Shown one piece after another: positions 8,356 to 15,197 of a DNA stretch of 27,048 bases. Position numbers and translations under genes: made by a program. Below the pieces are notes generated by a model. The model saw nothing but the letters and a program-made list of their open reading frames with translations, ran no database searches and was not told the origin of the DNA. Every line of letters starts with the position of its first letter. The stretch's first letter is position 1. The DNA is from a virus. The DNA is taken from IMG/VR virus record IMGVR_UViG_3300010354_000511, positions 1 through 27,048 of that record; one strand, given 5' to 3'.

Positions 8356-8744
8356 GTGAAGTCGATCTCGCCAACGAGCGTCACGCTCACGGTGCTGATA
8401 CCAGGGAAGACTGATTCAACCTGGGGCGGCTCGGCGTAGGCCCATCGAACAGACGGGTCAACCGAGGCAGCCTGCCTCAGGCCGTTTGACGCGCCGCCGA
8501 ACACGAACGCGGGATTGATGTCGAAGCGGCTGAGCGTGCCCGCCTCGCTGCGGTAGTGGTTCCAGATCAAGGCAGCCTTGTCGTCGCTGATGTTCGCGAA
8601 CTGCATCTCGATCCTCATCCCCACGCGCACATTGCCGAAACTACGCTTCCAGACGGTCCCGTTGAGCGTCTGGTAGCGACGTGTTGGGTAGTCGCCAGGG
8701 TTGAACGACCGCGACGATGGGACAAGGGAAGGGAAGTCAGCCAT
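8352..8744 (-). CDS. gpM-like minor tail protein
   Basis: This 130-residue protein opens MADFPSLVPSSRSFNPGDYP and contains RIEMQFANISDDKAALIWNH, a pattern I associate with phage minor tail proteins of the gpM class that cap the distal tail after the tape measure. It sits directly downstream of the tape measure gene with a TGATG overlap and upstream of gpL-like, gpK-like and gpJ-like genes, so the order matches lambda (H, M, L, K, J). No membrane segment or catalytic motif is visible. The role is based on order and general likeness; a distal-tail (Dit-like) function is the nearest alternative. Confidence 0.65.
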   Translation of the reverse strand: MADFPSLVPSSRSFNPGDYPTRRYQTLNGTVWKRSFGNVRVGMRIEMQFANISDDKAALIWNHYRSEAGTLSRFDINPAFVFGGASNGLRQAASVDPSVRWAYAEPPQVESVFPGISTVSVTLVGEIDFT

Positions 8745-11635
8745 CAGCGGATGCCCAGGCGGGTGCGGGTGCGGGGGCTGTTCTGGAGCCTAGCCATGGC
8801 CCGCTCTTCGCCTTGCTTGCCGCCCTTGGCGGCGGCCTCGTTGATGATCCGTGGCAGATCGGCCACAGGCACGTAGTCCTCGTCCTTGAAGCGCATCACG
8901 GGCCCCGTGGTGATGTTCACCTGACGGCTGCCCCCCTGAGGTGAACCGCGCATCCCAGCGCGCAGATCCTCGTTGCTCAGCACGCCGCCGCTGCGGCTGG
9001 GCACCATCAGTTCGGGACCACGTTCCCCGACGAGATACGGCTGACCTGCGCTTACGGGCCCACCACCAGCTCGCTTCCCACCTGTGAAGTTGCCCGACAG
9101 GATCGAGAACAGACCGACGCCATCGCTGCCACCCAGCAGGTTCAGACCCGCACCCATCAGCAGCTTCCCGAACTGACTGAGCGTGTCGCTGAGGATGTCC
9201 TTCCAGCTCTCGGTCTTGTTGATGATGTTGTCGAGCGACCGTTCGATCGCGCCGTAGGCCGTAGTGCCTGCTTGATTGACGAGATCAACGATCTTCTGCT
9301 CCTGGTCCTTGAGCTTGTCCATTGCCTTCTGCCGCTCGCGGATCGCAGCATTGCCATCGCGGATTGCCTTGGCTTCAGCTTCACTCACGATCACACCGTC
9401 CGCCTTGAGCTTGGCGATCTGGAACTCGATCTGCAGGCGATCCCGCTCCTCATCGGTCATCGCACCAGCCAGTAGGTACTCCTCCTGCAGGCTGTTGAGG
9501 ATGTCGGCATAGGCTTTCTGCCGATCGTTCTCGATCTTCTCCAGGGCCTCTGCGGTGTCCTGCTGAGCAGCCAGCGCTTCAGCCTGGGCCTTTGTCTCCA
9601 GCGCACTACGCACTCGTGCATCAGCCTCGCCATCGAGTGACTTCAGCAGGTCGTATCCGATCGCCAGGATCCGCTCCTCGCCTTCGAGTCGCGTCTTGAG
9701 CTGCTCGTCGCCACGGGCCTCAGCGTCAGCGATCAAGCCGCGCAGAACTGACTGCTGCTCCAGCTGCGCCGTCTCCAAACCGATCAGTCGCAGGCGCTTC
9801 TGAATCTTCGCCTCCTCCTCAGCGGCTTTCTCGGCCGCGCTCTTGCCGCCGCTCTTGCCGCCACCGCCTGCACCACCGCCGCCACCGGCAAGGGGTGTTC
9901 CAGCCCCCGTCAGGGACGAGTAAGCCAGCTTCTCTGGCCCCTTCACCTCGCCGCTTCGCCCTGCCCCGGTAATCGCCTTGTTGGCGGCAGCCGCGACACC
10001 GCTCAGCGCTTTCGTGACCGCACTGCCAGCGGCTGACAGGGCCCCCTTCAGCCACGCAGGCAGGCCGTTGTAGAAGTTGGCCACCAGCTGACGCGCCTGA
10101 TCGAACGCCGACCTGAAGGCGTTGACGACCGGGGTGATGATGCCCGACGCGCCGCTGGCGATCCGGTCCCAGACGCCCTGGATCCAGTTGCCCAGGGCGC
10201 TGGCTGCGTCGCCCATCGCGGTGGTCACCTGCTTCCACTTGCTGGCGATCCACGCCATCGCCTCGTCCCACTTCGCGCGGACAGGCTCGAACGCCGTGCT
10301 CAGGTCGTTGACCAGCGTGTCCCGCACCGACAGCAGATCGGTCTGCAGCTCGGCGGAGCGGGCCTGGGCTTCGCTCACCTTGCCGCTGATGTCGAACGCC
10401 TTGTCGAATGCGCCAGCCAGGTCGGCGGCAGCCTTGATGGTCTGCTTGAGCGGGTCCAGCAAGACGCTCAGCGTCTGGCCGAACGCCTTGATCGCCAGCG
10501 CAGCACCCTGCAGCGTCGCCTTGATGACCGCGCCGAACTCGCTCTGGTCCGAGAACAGGTTGCTCAGCTCGGTCTGCACCGCCTTCCAGGCGCCCTGGAT
10601 CGTGTTCGCCGCCTCCGACTGCGCCCTGGCCGCTGCCCCAGCGCTGCCCTCCTGCTTCTGAATCAACTCCTCAAACCGCTCCAGGTTCTGGATGACCGGC
10701 AGCAGCGCAGGGCCTGCCTCGGTCCCCAGCGCCTTGAAGATCTGGCCGGTGTCGAGGCCCTTCAGCTTCTGGAGGGTGCCCAGCAGGCCGTCGGCCGCGA
10801 CTGATGCCGCGTCGATCTCGATGCCTGTGCCCTTCAGGGCGTCGGCAGCCTCGCCGGACGCGAGACGCGCCAGCGCACCCTTCAGGCCGGTGAAGGCGAC
10901 CTCTGACTGCACACCAGCGGCGGTGGACTGGGCAATGGCTGCGTTGACCTCCTCCAGCGGGATGCTCAAGCCTGCGGCCGCAGACGCCACCTTGCCGATG
11001 TTGCGGGCGTATTCCTCGACGACGATCTTGCCGTCGTTCTGCGTCTGGATGAACCGATCGACCAGCAGCCCCGCGTTCTCCGCCGACAGGCCGTAGGCGT
11101 TCAGGACGCTGGTGGCGGCATTGCCGACCGTGTTGATGTCCGAGAAGCCGCCCGTCGCACCCAAGCTCGCGGCCTTGAGCACCAGGGCCGCGTCGCTGGC
11201 CTTCACGAAGCCGGCAGACGCCACGTCGTAGGCGGCGGCCGTCAGCTCCGCCACGCTCGCCTGGCCCTTCAGCTCAGCGCTCACGCCCTTCAGCGCCGCC
11301 ACCAGCTCCTGGCTGTTGGTGCCGAGCGTGCGCACCTTCGCCTCGGCGAAGTCCTGCGCGGCGATCGTCTGGAAGCCTGAGGTCAGGGCGCCGATGGCGC
11401 CGGTCACGGCGGCAATCGGGCCCAGGGCCGCCTGCAGGGCCGTGCCGATCGTCCCGATCCCAGCGCTGGCACCTCGGGCCGCACGGCCCAGGCCGCCCAT
11501 CGCCGCGCCGGCCTTCGGCAGGTCGCCCTGCAGCTTCGCCACCTGACGCTCCAGCGCCAGCATCCGCTGGTCCAGCTTGTCGAGCTCGCTCTCGCCTTTC
11601 GTCCTGACGGCAACGTCGATGACAGTCGAAGCCAT
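8744..11635 (-). CDS. Tail tape measure protein
   Basis: This 963-residue protein sets tail length and is ejected with DNA. The N-terminus has a coiled segment (residues 10 to 45). A long Ala/Gly-rich region follows (KAGAAMGGLGRAARGASAGI onward) that matches the TP901-type tape measure core, with AAAYDVASAGFVKASDAALV at about 140. An Ala- and Gly-rich, partly hydrophobic stretch lies in the middle. Residues about 610 to 830 are Glu/Lys/Arg-rich helices. The C-terminus has the common tape measure tail SAGQPYLVGERGPELMVPS. By the lambda rule of about 1.5 angstrom per residue a tail near 145 nm would be expected (inference). It starts 26 bases after the end of the frameshifted chaperone frame, the usual place. 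Confidence 0.93.
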   Translation of the reverse strand: MASTVIDVAVRTKGESELDKLDQRMLALERQVAKLQGDLPKAGAAMGGLGRAARGASAGIGTIGTALQAALGPIAAVTGAIGALTSGFQTIAAQDFAEAKVRTLGTNSQELVAALKGVSAELKGQASVAELTAAAYDVASAGFVKASDAALVLKAASLGATGGFSDINTVGNAATSVLNAYGLSAENAGLLVDRFIQTQNDGKIVVEEYARNIGKVASAAAGLSIPLEEVNAAIAQSTAAGVQSEVAFTGLKGALARLASGEAADALKGTGIEIDAASVAADGLLGTLQKLKGLDTGQIFKALGTEAGPALLPVIQNLERFEELIQKQEGSAGAAARAQSEAANTIQGAWKAVQTELSNLFSDQSEFGAVIKATLQGAALAIKAFGQTLSVLLDPLKQTIKAAADLAGAFDKAFDISGKVSEAQARSAELQTDLLSVRDTLVNDLSTAFEPVRAKWDEAMAWIASKWKQVTTAMGDAASALGNWIQGVWDRIASGASGIITPVVNAFRSAFDQARQLVANFYNGLPAWLKGALSAAGSAVTKALSGVAAAANKAITGAGRSGEVKGPEKLAYSSLTGAGTPLAGGGGGAGGGGKSGGKSAAEKAAEEEAKIQKRLRLIGLETAQLEQQSVLRGLIADAEARGDEQLKTRLEGEERILAIGYDLLKSLDGEADARVRSALETKAQAEALAAQQDTAEALEKIENDRQKAYADILNSLQEEYLLAGAMTDEERDRLQIEFQIAKLKADGVIVSEAEAKAIRDGNAAIRERQKAMDKLKDQEQKIVDLVNQAGTTAYGAIERSLDNIINKTESWKDILSDTLSQFGKLLMGAGLNLLGGSDGVGLFSILSGNFTGGKRAGGGPVSAGQPYLVGERGPELMVPSRSGGVLSNEDLRAGMRGSPQGGSRQVNITTGPVMRFKDEDYVPVADLPRIINEAAAKGGKQGEERAMARLQNSPRTRTRLGIR

Positions 11636-11661
11636 GGCGAAGAAGCGTCAGCAGCTTGATA

Positions 11662-12182
11662 CTACCGACGCATTGTTCGACTCTTTCGTTGCTTCTCAGC
11701 TTCCTGCTGACGCCTCAGCTCGTAGAAGGCATCCCACAGCCTCAGCTCCTCCAGCGTCATCTCCTGACGCAACCGTGAGAGGGTCATGCCGAGTTTCTCG
11801 GCAACGACCATCTCAAGGATCAGCTGGCCGTCTTTCTTGAGCTGCTGGAGGACTGTTTTGGGTCCACGGCTGCTCCAGGCTCATAGGTGAGCACTTGCAT
11901 CAGCAGGGCCTCGACCACGTCTGACGGCAGCTGATTCCGCAGCGTTGCCACGTCTCCAGGGGTGAAGCACCGCTCGCCGTTCTCGTCGCAGGCCTTCTTC
12001 ACCAGCAGCTGCAGGGCGATGTCGTTGCCGTCGCTTGAGGTCGATGCCTCCTTCGCCTTCGCCCGCTCCGCCAGTGTCAGGGGCGTCATGTAAAACACGA
12101 ACTCCGAGCCATCCGGCAGGTCCACCTTGCGGCGGTGGATGCCCATGTTGACGGCCGACGTAAGCCTCTCGATGTCGCGCAT
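11662..12182 (-). CDS. Tail assembly chaperone, long frameshift product (gpGT-like)
   Basis: Reading the short chaperone gene from its ATG to the AAA at 11856-11858 and then slipping back one base gives an open frame to the TAG at 11662. This adds 64 residues to the first 109, for 173 in all. The added part contains LEMVVAEKLGMTLSRLRQEM and then EELRLWDAFYELRRQQEAEK, the W-x-AFY-L helix with a charged tail that is typical of the T domain of tailed-phage chaperones. In lambda and relatives this minor product (gpGT) bridges the tape measure and tube subunits during assembly and is absent from the virion. Nothing starts the T frame on its own, so frameshifting is the only likely way to express it. 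Confidence 0.88.
11820..12182 (-). CDS. Tail assembly chaperone, short product (gpG-like)
   Basis: This 120-residue protein opens MRDIERLTSAVNMGIHRRKV. The sequence DLPDGSEFVFYMTPLTLAERA is a clear mark of siphophage tail assembly chaperones (small N-terminal beta unit, then a helical body with LTLAER). It would coat the tape measure protein while the tail tube polymerises. The ATG is preceded by AGGAAG at good spacing. The 0-frame ends in a Ser/Lys-rich tail (SSSSSRKTAS). The C_CCA_AAA slippery heptamer lies 33 bases before its stop. It is placed between the major tube protein and tape measure genes, as expected. Confidence 0.88.
   Translation of the reverse strand: MRDIERLTSAVNMGIHRRKVDLPDGSEFVFYMTPLTLAERAKAKEASTSSDGNDIALQLLVKKACDENGERCFTPGDVATLRNQLPSDVVEALLMQVLTYEPGAAVDPKQSSSSSRKTAS
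11856..11862 (-). other. -1 ribosomal frameshift slippery site C_CCA_AAA
   Basis: On the minus strand the bases read CCCAAAA, aligned with the 0-frame as GAC CCA AAA, which fits the X_XXY_YYZ rule. The next codons are CAG TCC TCC. A weak downstream stem can be drawn between CAGCT and AGCTG about 15 bases on. The position, a few codons before the 0-frame stop and followed by a 64-codon open -1 frame with a chaperone T domain, strongly supports function. Confidence 0.88.
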
Positions 12183-12211
12183 GTCTTCCTGGTGGTTGCT
12201 CCAGAAAGTGT

Positions 12212-12260
12212 AAGGGCAGGCAGGTCAGGTGGTAGCAACCACCAAACCTGACCCGCCCTT
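12212..12260 (-). promoter_or_regulatory. Imperfect stem-loop between tube and chaperone genes
   Basis: In the 149-base gap, AAGGGC (12212-12217) pairs with GCCCTT (12255-12260) and GGTCAGG (12223-12229) pairs with CCTGACC (12247-12253). An inner TGGT/ACCA pairing is also possible. No T-run follows on the minus strand, so it is not a classic intrinsic terminator. It may attenuate or stabilise the transcript so that the tube protein is made in excess over the chaperones. The rest of the gap shows no gene I can support. Confidence 0.5.
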
Positions 12261-12331
12261 CGGATCACCACCGCCAGGTAGTTCACCATGATGCCCTCGG
12301 AAGCCTCCCCGAGAACGCAGCCAGCCTAGCG

Positions 12332-13123
12332 TCAGCTGAACGACAATCCGAAAACGGTCTTCGGGTTGATGACGTTGAAGCTGACCTCGGCACTGGTCGG
12401 ATCGTCAGGGTTCACCCCGAACGACATGCTGGTGAGCGTAATGTCCGACTCGATGAACAGCGACTTCGTGTCGTCCACGCCGCCGGAACCGTCGCTGACA
12501 GCGTTCGCGTAGAGCTTCACGCTGGCGCCTTCTTGCGACTTGAGCAGGACATTGCTCTGGATGCGCTGGGCCAGGCTGCTCTGATCGTCGGTGAAGTAGA
12601 CGGTCATCGAGCCAGTGCCGGTGGCGTATCCAGGCTGAGTGCGACGGAAGGGCGCCAGCTTGCCACCAGAGCTGCTGATGGTGCAGGGCAGCGTGGTCGT
12701 GTCCAGCTCTTCGCGGGTGATCTCGATCGAGAACTCGCGCACCTGGCAGACGATGGCGTACTCCGCCATGTCGATCCCGATGTGGTTCGCTGCACCGGGG
12801 GTGTCGGCAGTGCCGGTGCCGCCGTCACCGTTCAGAGTGATGGCAGTGCCGCCAGCGGTGGCTGACACCTGGATGGCGGTGGCCGCTACGGCGACGACGT
12901 AGTAGCTGGTGCCGGCGGTCAGCGCGGTGTCGAGGCTGGCGGTGCCCTCTTCCGTGAACTTCACCACGTCGCCGACGCGATAGTCGTGCGAAACCGGAAT
13001 GGTGATGTCAGCTCCAGCGGGAAAGTCGGTGAAGTCCAGCAGGCAGAACTGAGTCCCAGCAGGCTGGAACATGATGGCGCCTTCCTGGCCGGTCAGCGCC
13101 TGGCTTGAACATGCGACAGGCAC
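12332..13123 (-). CDS. Major tail tube protein
   Basis: This 263-residue protein starts at a GTG (MPVACSSQALTGQEG) preceded by ACGAGGTAC as a ribosome binding site. The opening ALTGQEGAIMFQPAGT and the later VREFSIEITREELDTTTL and GYATGTGSMTVYF are typical of tube subunits. Between residues about 38 and 95 lies an inserted module (YRVGDVVKFTEEGTASLDTA ... NGDGGTGT), a small beta domain often found in such proteins. The gene sits after the tail terminator and before the chaperones, the standard place. An internal ATG at MFQPAG is possible but would lose the conserved opening. Two further proteins at 3232 and 2345 share the core. Confidence 0.85.
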   Translation of the reverse strand: MPVACSSQALTGQEGAIMFQPAGTQFCLLDFTDFPAGADITIPVSHDYRVGDVVKFTEEGTASLDTALTAGTSYYVVAVAATAIQVSATAGGTAITLNGDGGTGTADTPGAANHIGIDMAEYAIVCQVREFSIEITREELDTTTLPCTISSSGGKLAPFRRTQPGYATGTGSMTVYFTDDQSSLAQRIQSNVLLKSQEGASVKLYANAVSDGSGGVDDTKSLFIESDITLTSMSFGVNPDDPTSAEVSFNVINPKTVFGLSFS

Positions 13124-13186
13124 GATGTACCTCGTAGAAACGACAGACGGGGGCGTCTACCTGCGGGGGCTCAGGCTGCTCGAAGA

Positions 13187-13615
13187 CTAGCCCTTGCCAG
13201 TGAAAGCAGCTGACACCACGGCCAGGGCGTAGGGCTGCTGACCACTGAGCACGTTGGTCGGGCCCTGGATGTTGCTCACCCGTGGCCGCACGTTGTCGGG
13301 GTCAGGGCGGAGGTAGAGCTGCGCCAGAGCAGTGGCCGCCACCTGCGCCAGCTGCTCGACCCGCTTCATGCCCTGCGCACGCGGCGCGTAGCAGCTGACC
13401 TGGATGCTGCCCCGTACGTACTCGATCAAGCCCTCGCCCAGGCCGCAAACGGTGCCCTCGGCAGTGCCAGGGAAGCTGATTGACAGGATGACGTGCTCAC
13501 CGTCGGATGGCGTCTCCTGAACGTTGTCGAAGCAGACCGGCACGGGCACGGGCAGCGCCTGGTAGGCCGCGACGATCGCCGACTCGAACATGGCACGGAT
13601 CGTGGCGTAGCTCAT
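13187..13615 (-). CDS. Tail terminator-like protein (DUF4128-like)
   Basis: This 142-residue protein opens MSYATIRAMFESAIVAAYQA, with an N-terminal helix followed by a beta-rich part (HVILSISFPGTAEGT, EYVRGSIQVSCYAP). This is the usual build of phage tail terminators of the DUF4128 type, which cap the tube and join it to the head connector. The ATG at 13615 overlaps the stop of the preceding gene by ATGA, which decides this start over upstream in-frame codons. The stop TAG lies 63 bases before the tube protein start. Order (connector, terminator, tube) agrees. Confidence 0.75.
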   Translation of the reverse strand: MSYATIRAMFESAIVAAYQALPVPVPVCFDNVQETPSDGEHVILSISFPGTAEGTVCGLGEGLIEYVRGSIQVSCYAPRAQGMKRVEQLAQVAATALAQLYLRPDPDNVRPRVSNIQGPTNVLSGQQPYALAVVSAAFTGKG

Positions 13616-14013
13616 CGCGGCAGGAAGCGCTGGATCTGCTTGTTCAGGTCGGCTGGCATCTGGCTCACGATCGTCGTGAACCAGGCTGCGCCTCCCGCTC
13701 CACCCTTCGCCCACTTCGGGTCAAGAGCCACCCGCTCGGCGTAGGGCAGGTTGTTGCTGATGTACCAAGTCCCGTCGTACTCGATCGGACCGTTGTAGTC
13801 GGGCAGGTTGACAGGGCCTGGATCGTCGCGCTCGGGTGCCACGCTGCGATCGGGGCTGTCCTTCCCGATAAACCAGCTGGAGGCCATCCGAGCCGTGTCC
13901 TTCGGGTTGGCCTTGGCCAGGCTGGACTGCGTGAGGATCAGGTGCCTCGCCAGCCCCTTGTCCAGCGCCTCCTTGATGTCAGGAACGTGCTGACTGAGCT
14001 TCTTCCTCGCCAT
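13612..14013 (-). CDS. HK97 gp10-like / tail completion (neck) protein
   Basis: This 133-residue basic protein opens MARKKLSQHVPDIKEALDKG. The later part IEYDGTWYISNNLPYAERVA followed by GGAAWFTTIV matches the 'I-x-N-x-x-x-YA' signature of HK97 gp10-like neck proteins, which complete the head-tail joint. The ATG at 14013 has GGAGG five bases upstream and overlaps the upstream stop as TGATG; a GTG one codon earlier is also possible. It lies between a connector gene and the tail terminator. Confidence 0.75.
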   Translation of the reverse strand: MARKKLSQHVPDIKEALDKGLARHLILTQSSLAKANPKDTARMASSWFIGKDSPDRSVAPERDDPGPVNLPDYNGPIEYDGTWYISNNLPYAERVALDPKWAKGGAGGAAWFTTIVSQMPADLNKQIQRFLPR

Positions 14014-14378
14014 CACGCCCTCCGAGCTTGCAGTTTGCAGGCGTATTTCACGTCACCGCTGAACTGAGGGCTGATCGCGGTGATCTGCCATCGAGCGCCG
14101 TCGTATTCAAGCTGATCGAGAGTCGTGGGCCAAATGTCGCTGATCCCGCTGGCATTGACCCATGCCTCGATGGCGTAGACCTCACCGATGCCGCCTTCCT
14201 CAGTGCGCATCGTCTTGGTTACGGCGCCAGCCGCAGGGAAGACGGTCTCCGAAAGCGAGACGTCACCCGTCGCAGGGTTGTAAGCCTGGGCGCGTCGGAT
14301 GTAGCTCAGGCTGGACACGCGAAAGGCATCGACCAGCGTGTCCGCAAGCGGTCGTGCCCAGAGATCCTGATTCGCCAT
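14013..14378 (-). CDS. Head closure / connector protein
   Basis: This 121-residue protein opens MANQDLWARPLADTLVDAFR, with beta-strand-rich content and SYIRRAQAYNPATGDVSLSE. Size, composition (ending in QITAISPQFSGDVKYACKLQ) and position between the adaptor-like gene and gp10-like gene fit a head closure (stopper) protein. It lies two bases after the stop of the upstream gene and its own stop overlaps the next start. No specific family motif is certain, so the call relies on synteny. Confidence 0.6.
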   Translation of the reverse strand: MANQDLWARPLADTLVDAFRVSSLSYIRRAQAYNPATGDVSLSETVFPAAGAVTKTMRTEEGGIGEVYAIEAWVNASGISDIWPTTLDQLEYDGARWQITAISPQFSGDVKYACKLQARRA

Positions 14379-14380
14379 GC

Positions 14381-14941
14381 TCAGGCCCTCACGCGAAGGA
14401 TGAGGCCACTGCCGCCAGTGCCACCGGCGTACCAGCAGCCGAGCAGATCGACCAGGAACGGGTATCGCTGAAGCACCAGCGGAGCGCCAGCGCTTACCTT
14501 CACCGTGGTCGCCGTGGGGGCGTAGAAGCTCTGGCTCAGCTCGCCCAGGGTCTGGCTCTGGATCGGGCCGGTGATGGCGGCAGCAGCCGTCGTCAACGGC
14601 GCCTGATGGACCGCCAGCGCCAGGTAGGCCGTGGCCGCTACGAGCTCCTTCGGCAGCATCGAGCAGCTGGCAACGCTGCCCCTACAGGTTGCGTCCGATC
14701 GCGGCCACTGGAGGGCCTGCTCCAGCGCAGGATCGTCGCTGCTGGGAGAACAGCGAGTGCCGATGAACGAGAGAGTGTCCAGCTGAAGGGTGGCCGCCAT
14801 TAGGGCCGCCTCCTTCTCCGCCTCGCTCAGGGCGCCCCAGGCGGCCGCCTGAGCGGTTCCTGCGTGCCAGGTGTCAGCCTCGGTCACGGTGATGTAGCTG
14901 GTGGCAGCTGAGCCGCCCAGATCGGCATTGAAGGCAGGCAT
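14381..14941 (-). CDS. Head-tail adaptor (DnaT-like / gp6-like family)
   Basis: This 186-residue protein contains SYITVTEADTWHAGTAQAAAW followed by LSEAEKEAALMAATLQLDTL, then PRSDATCRG. This is the layout of the phage proteins often labelled 'DnaT-like ssDNA-binding', which in structural terms are head-tail adaptors binding the portal. The N-terminal 'SY-x-T-x-xEA-x-x-W' and the helical A-x-x-x-A-T-x-x-(L/I)-D are clear. Its start overlaps the stop of the small upstream ORF as TGATG. The role as adaptor is well supported by position; DNA binding is not implied. Confidence 0.75.
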   Translation of the reverse strand: MPAFNADLGGSAATSYITVTEADTWHAGTAQAAAWGALSEAEKEAALMAATLQLDTLSFIGTRCSPSSDDPALEQALQWPRSDATCRGSVASCSMLPKELVAATAYLALAVHQAPLTTAAAAITGPIQSQTLGELSQSFYAPTATTVKVSAGAPLVLQRYPFLVDLLGCWYAGGTGGSGLILRVRA

Positions 14942-15078
14942 CAGACCGTTTCGGTGTGAGAGATGACGAACCCGTTCGCGATCAGCGTCTCGCGCAGCTT
15001 GGTGGCCTCACGCAGGGGCACGTCGAACAGCTGGAAGATGCCGGCCTTGTAGGCGTGGATGCGACAGAGCTGGATCAT
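14941..15078 (-). CDS. Small hypothetical protein between capsid and adaptor genes
   Basis: This 45-residue protein opens MIQLCRIHAYKAGIFQLFDV and ends VISHTETV. It is unrecognised. The start at 15078 lies downstream of an intrinsic terminator and has no good Shine-Dalgarno. Longer in-frame starts at 15135 and 15168 exist, but they overlap the terminator. Its stop overlaps the next start (TGATG), which suggests coupling to the adaptor. The sequence looks protein-like and not Ser/Arg-rich as antisense frames here are. It could be a minor head or joint component. Confidence 0.6.
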   Translation of the reverse strand: MIQLCRIHAYKAGIFQLFDVPLREATKLRETLIANGFVISHTETV

Positions 15079-15136
15079 CGGCCGAGGCTTCGGGGATGGT
15101 GGCCCCAGGGTAGAGCTGGCGTCACGGCTGCCCATG

Positions 15137-15160
15137 AAAAAGGCCCCCCGAGGGGAGCCC
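15137..15160 (-). terminator. Intrinsic terminator after the major capsid gene
   Basis: The minus strand reads GGCTCCC, loop CTCG, then GGGGGCC (one G-T wobble) followed by five T. This 7-base-pair GC-rich stem and T-run, 37 bases after the capsid stop, is a textbook rho-independent terminator. It would end or thin out transcripts from the scaffold/capsid genes so that capsid protein is made in excess over connector and tail proteins. Confidence 0.85.
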
Positions 15161-15197
15161 ATAACCAAAGGAGTCGCCCGACAGGCTAGGGCCTGGC

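Noticed and set aside
12086-12289. 67-residue minus-strand frame in the tube-chaperone gap
   Set aside because: It runs for half its length over the chaperone in another phase and has no recognised relative; kept only as a note.
13616-13714. N-terminal extension of the tail terminator gene
   Set aside because: It overlaps the gp10-like gene, and the ATGA overlap at 13615 gives a better start.
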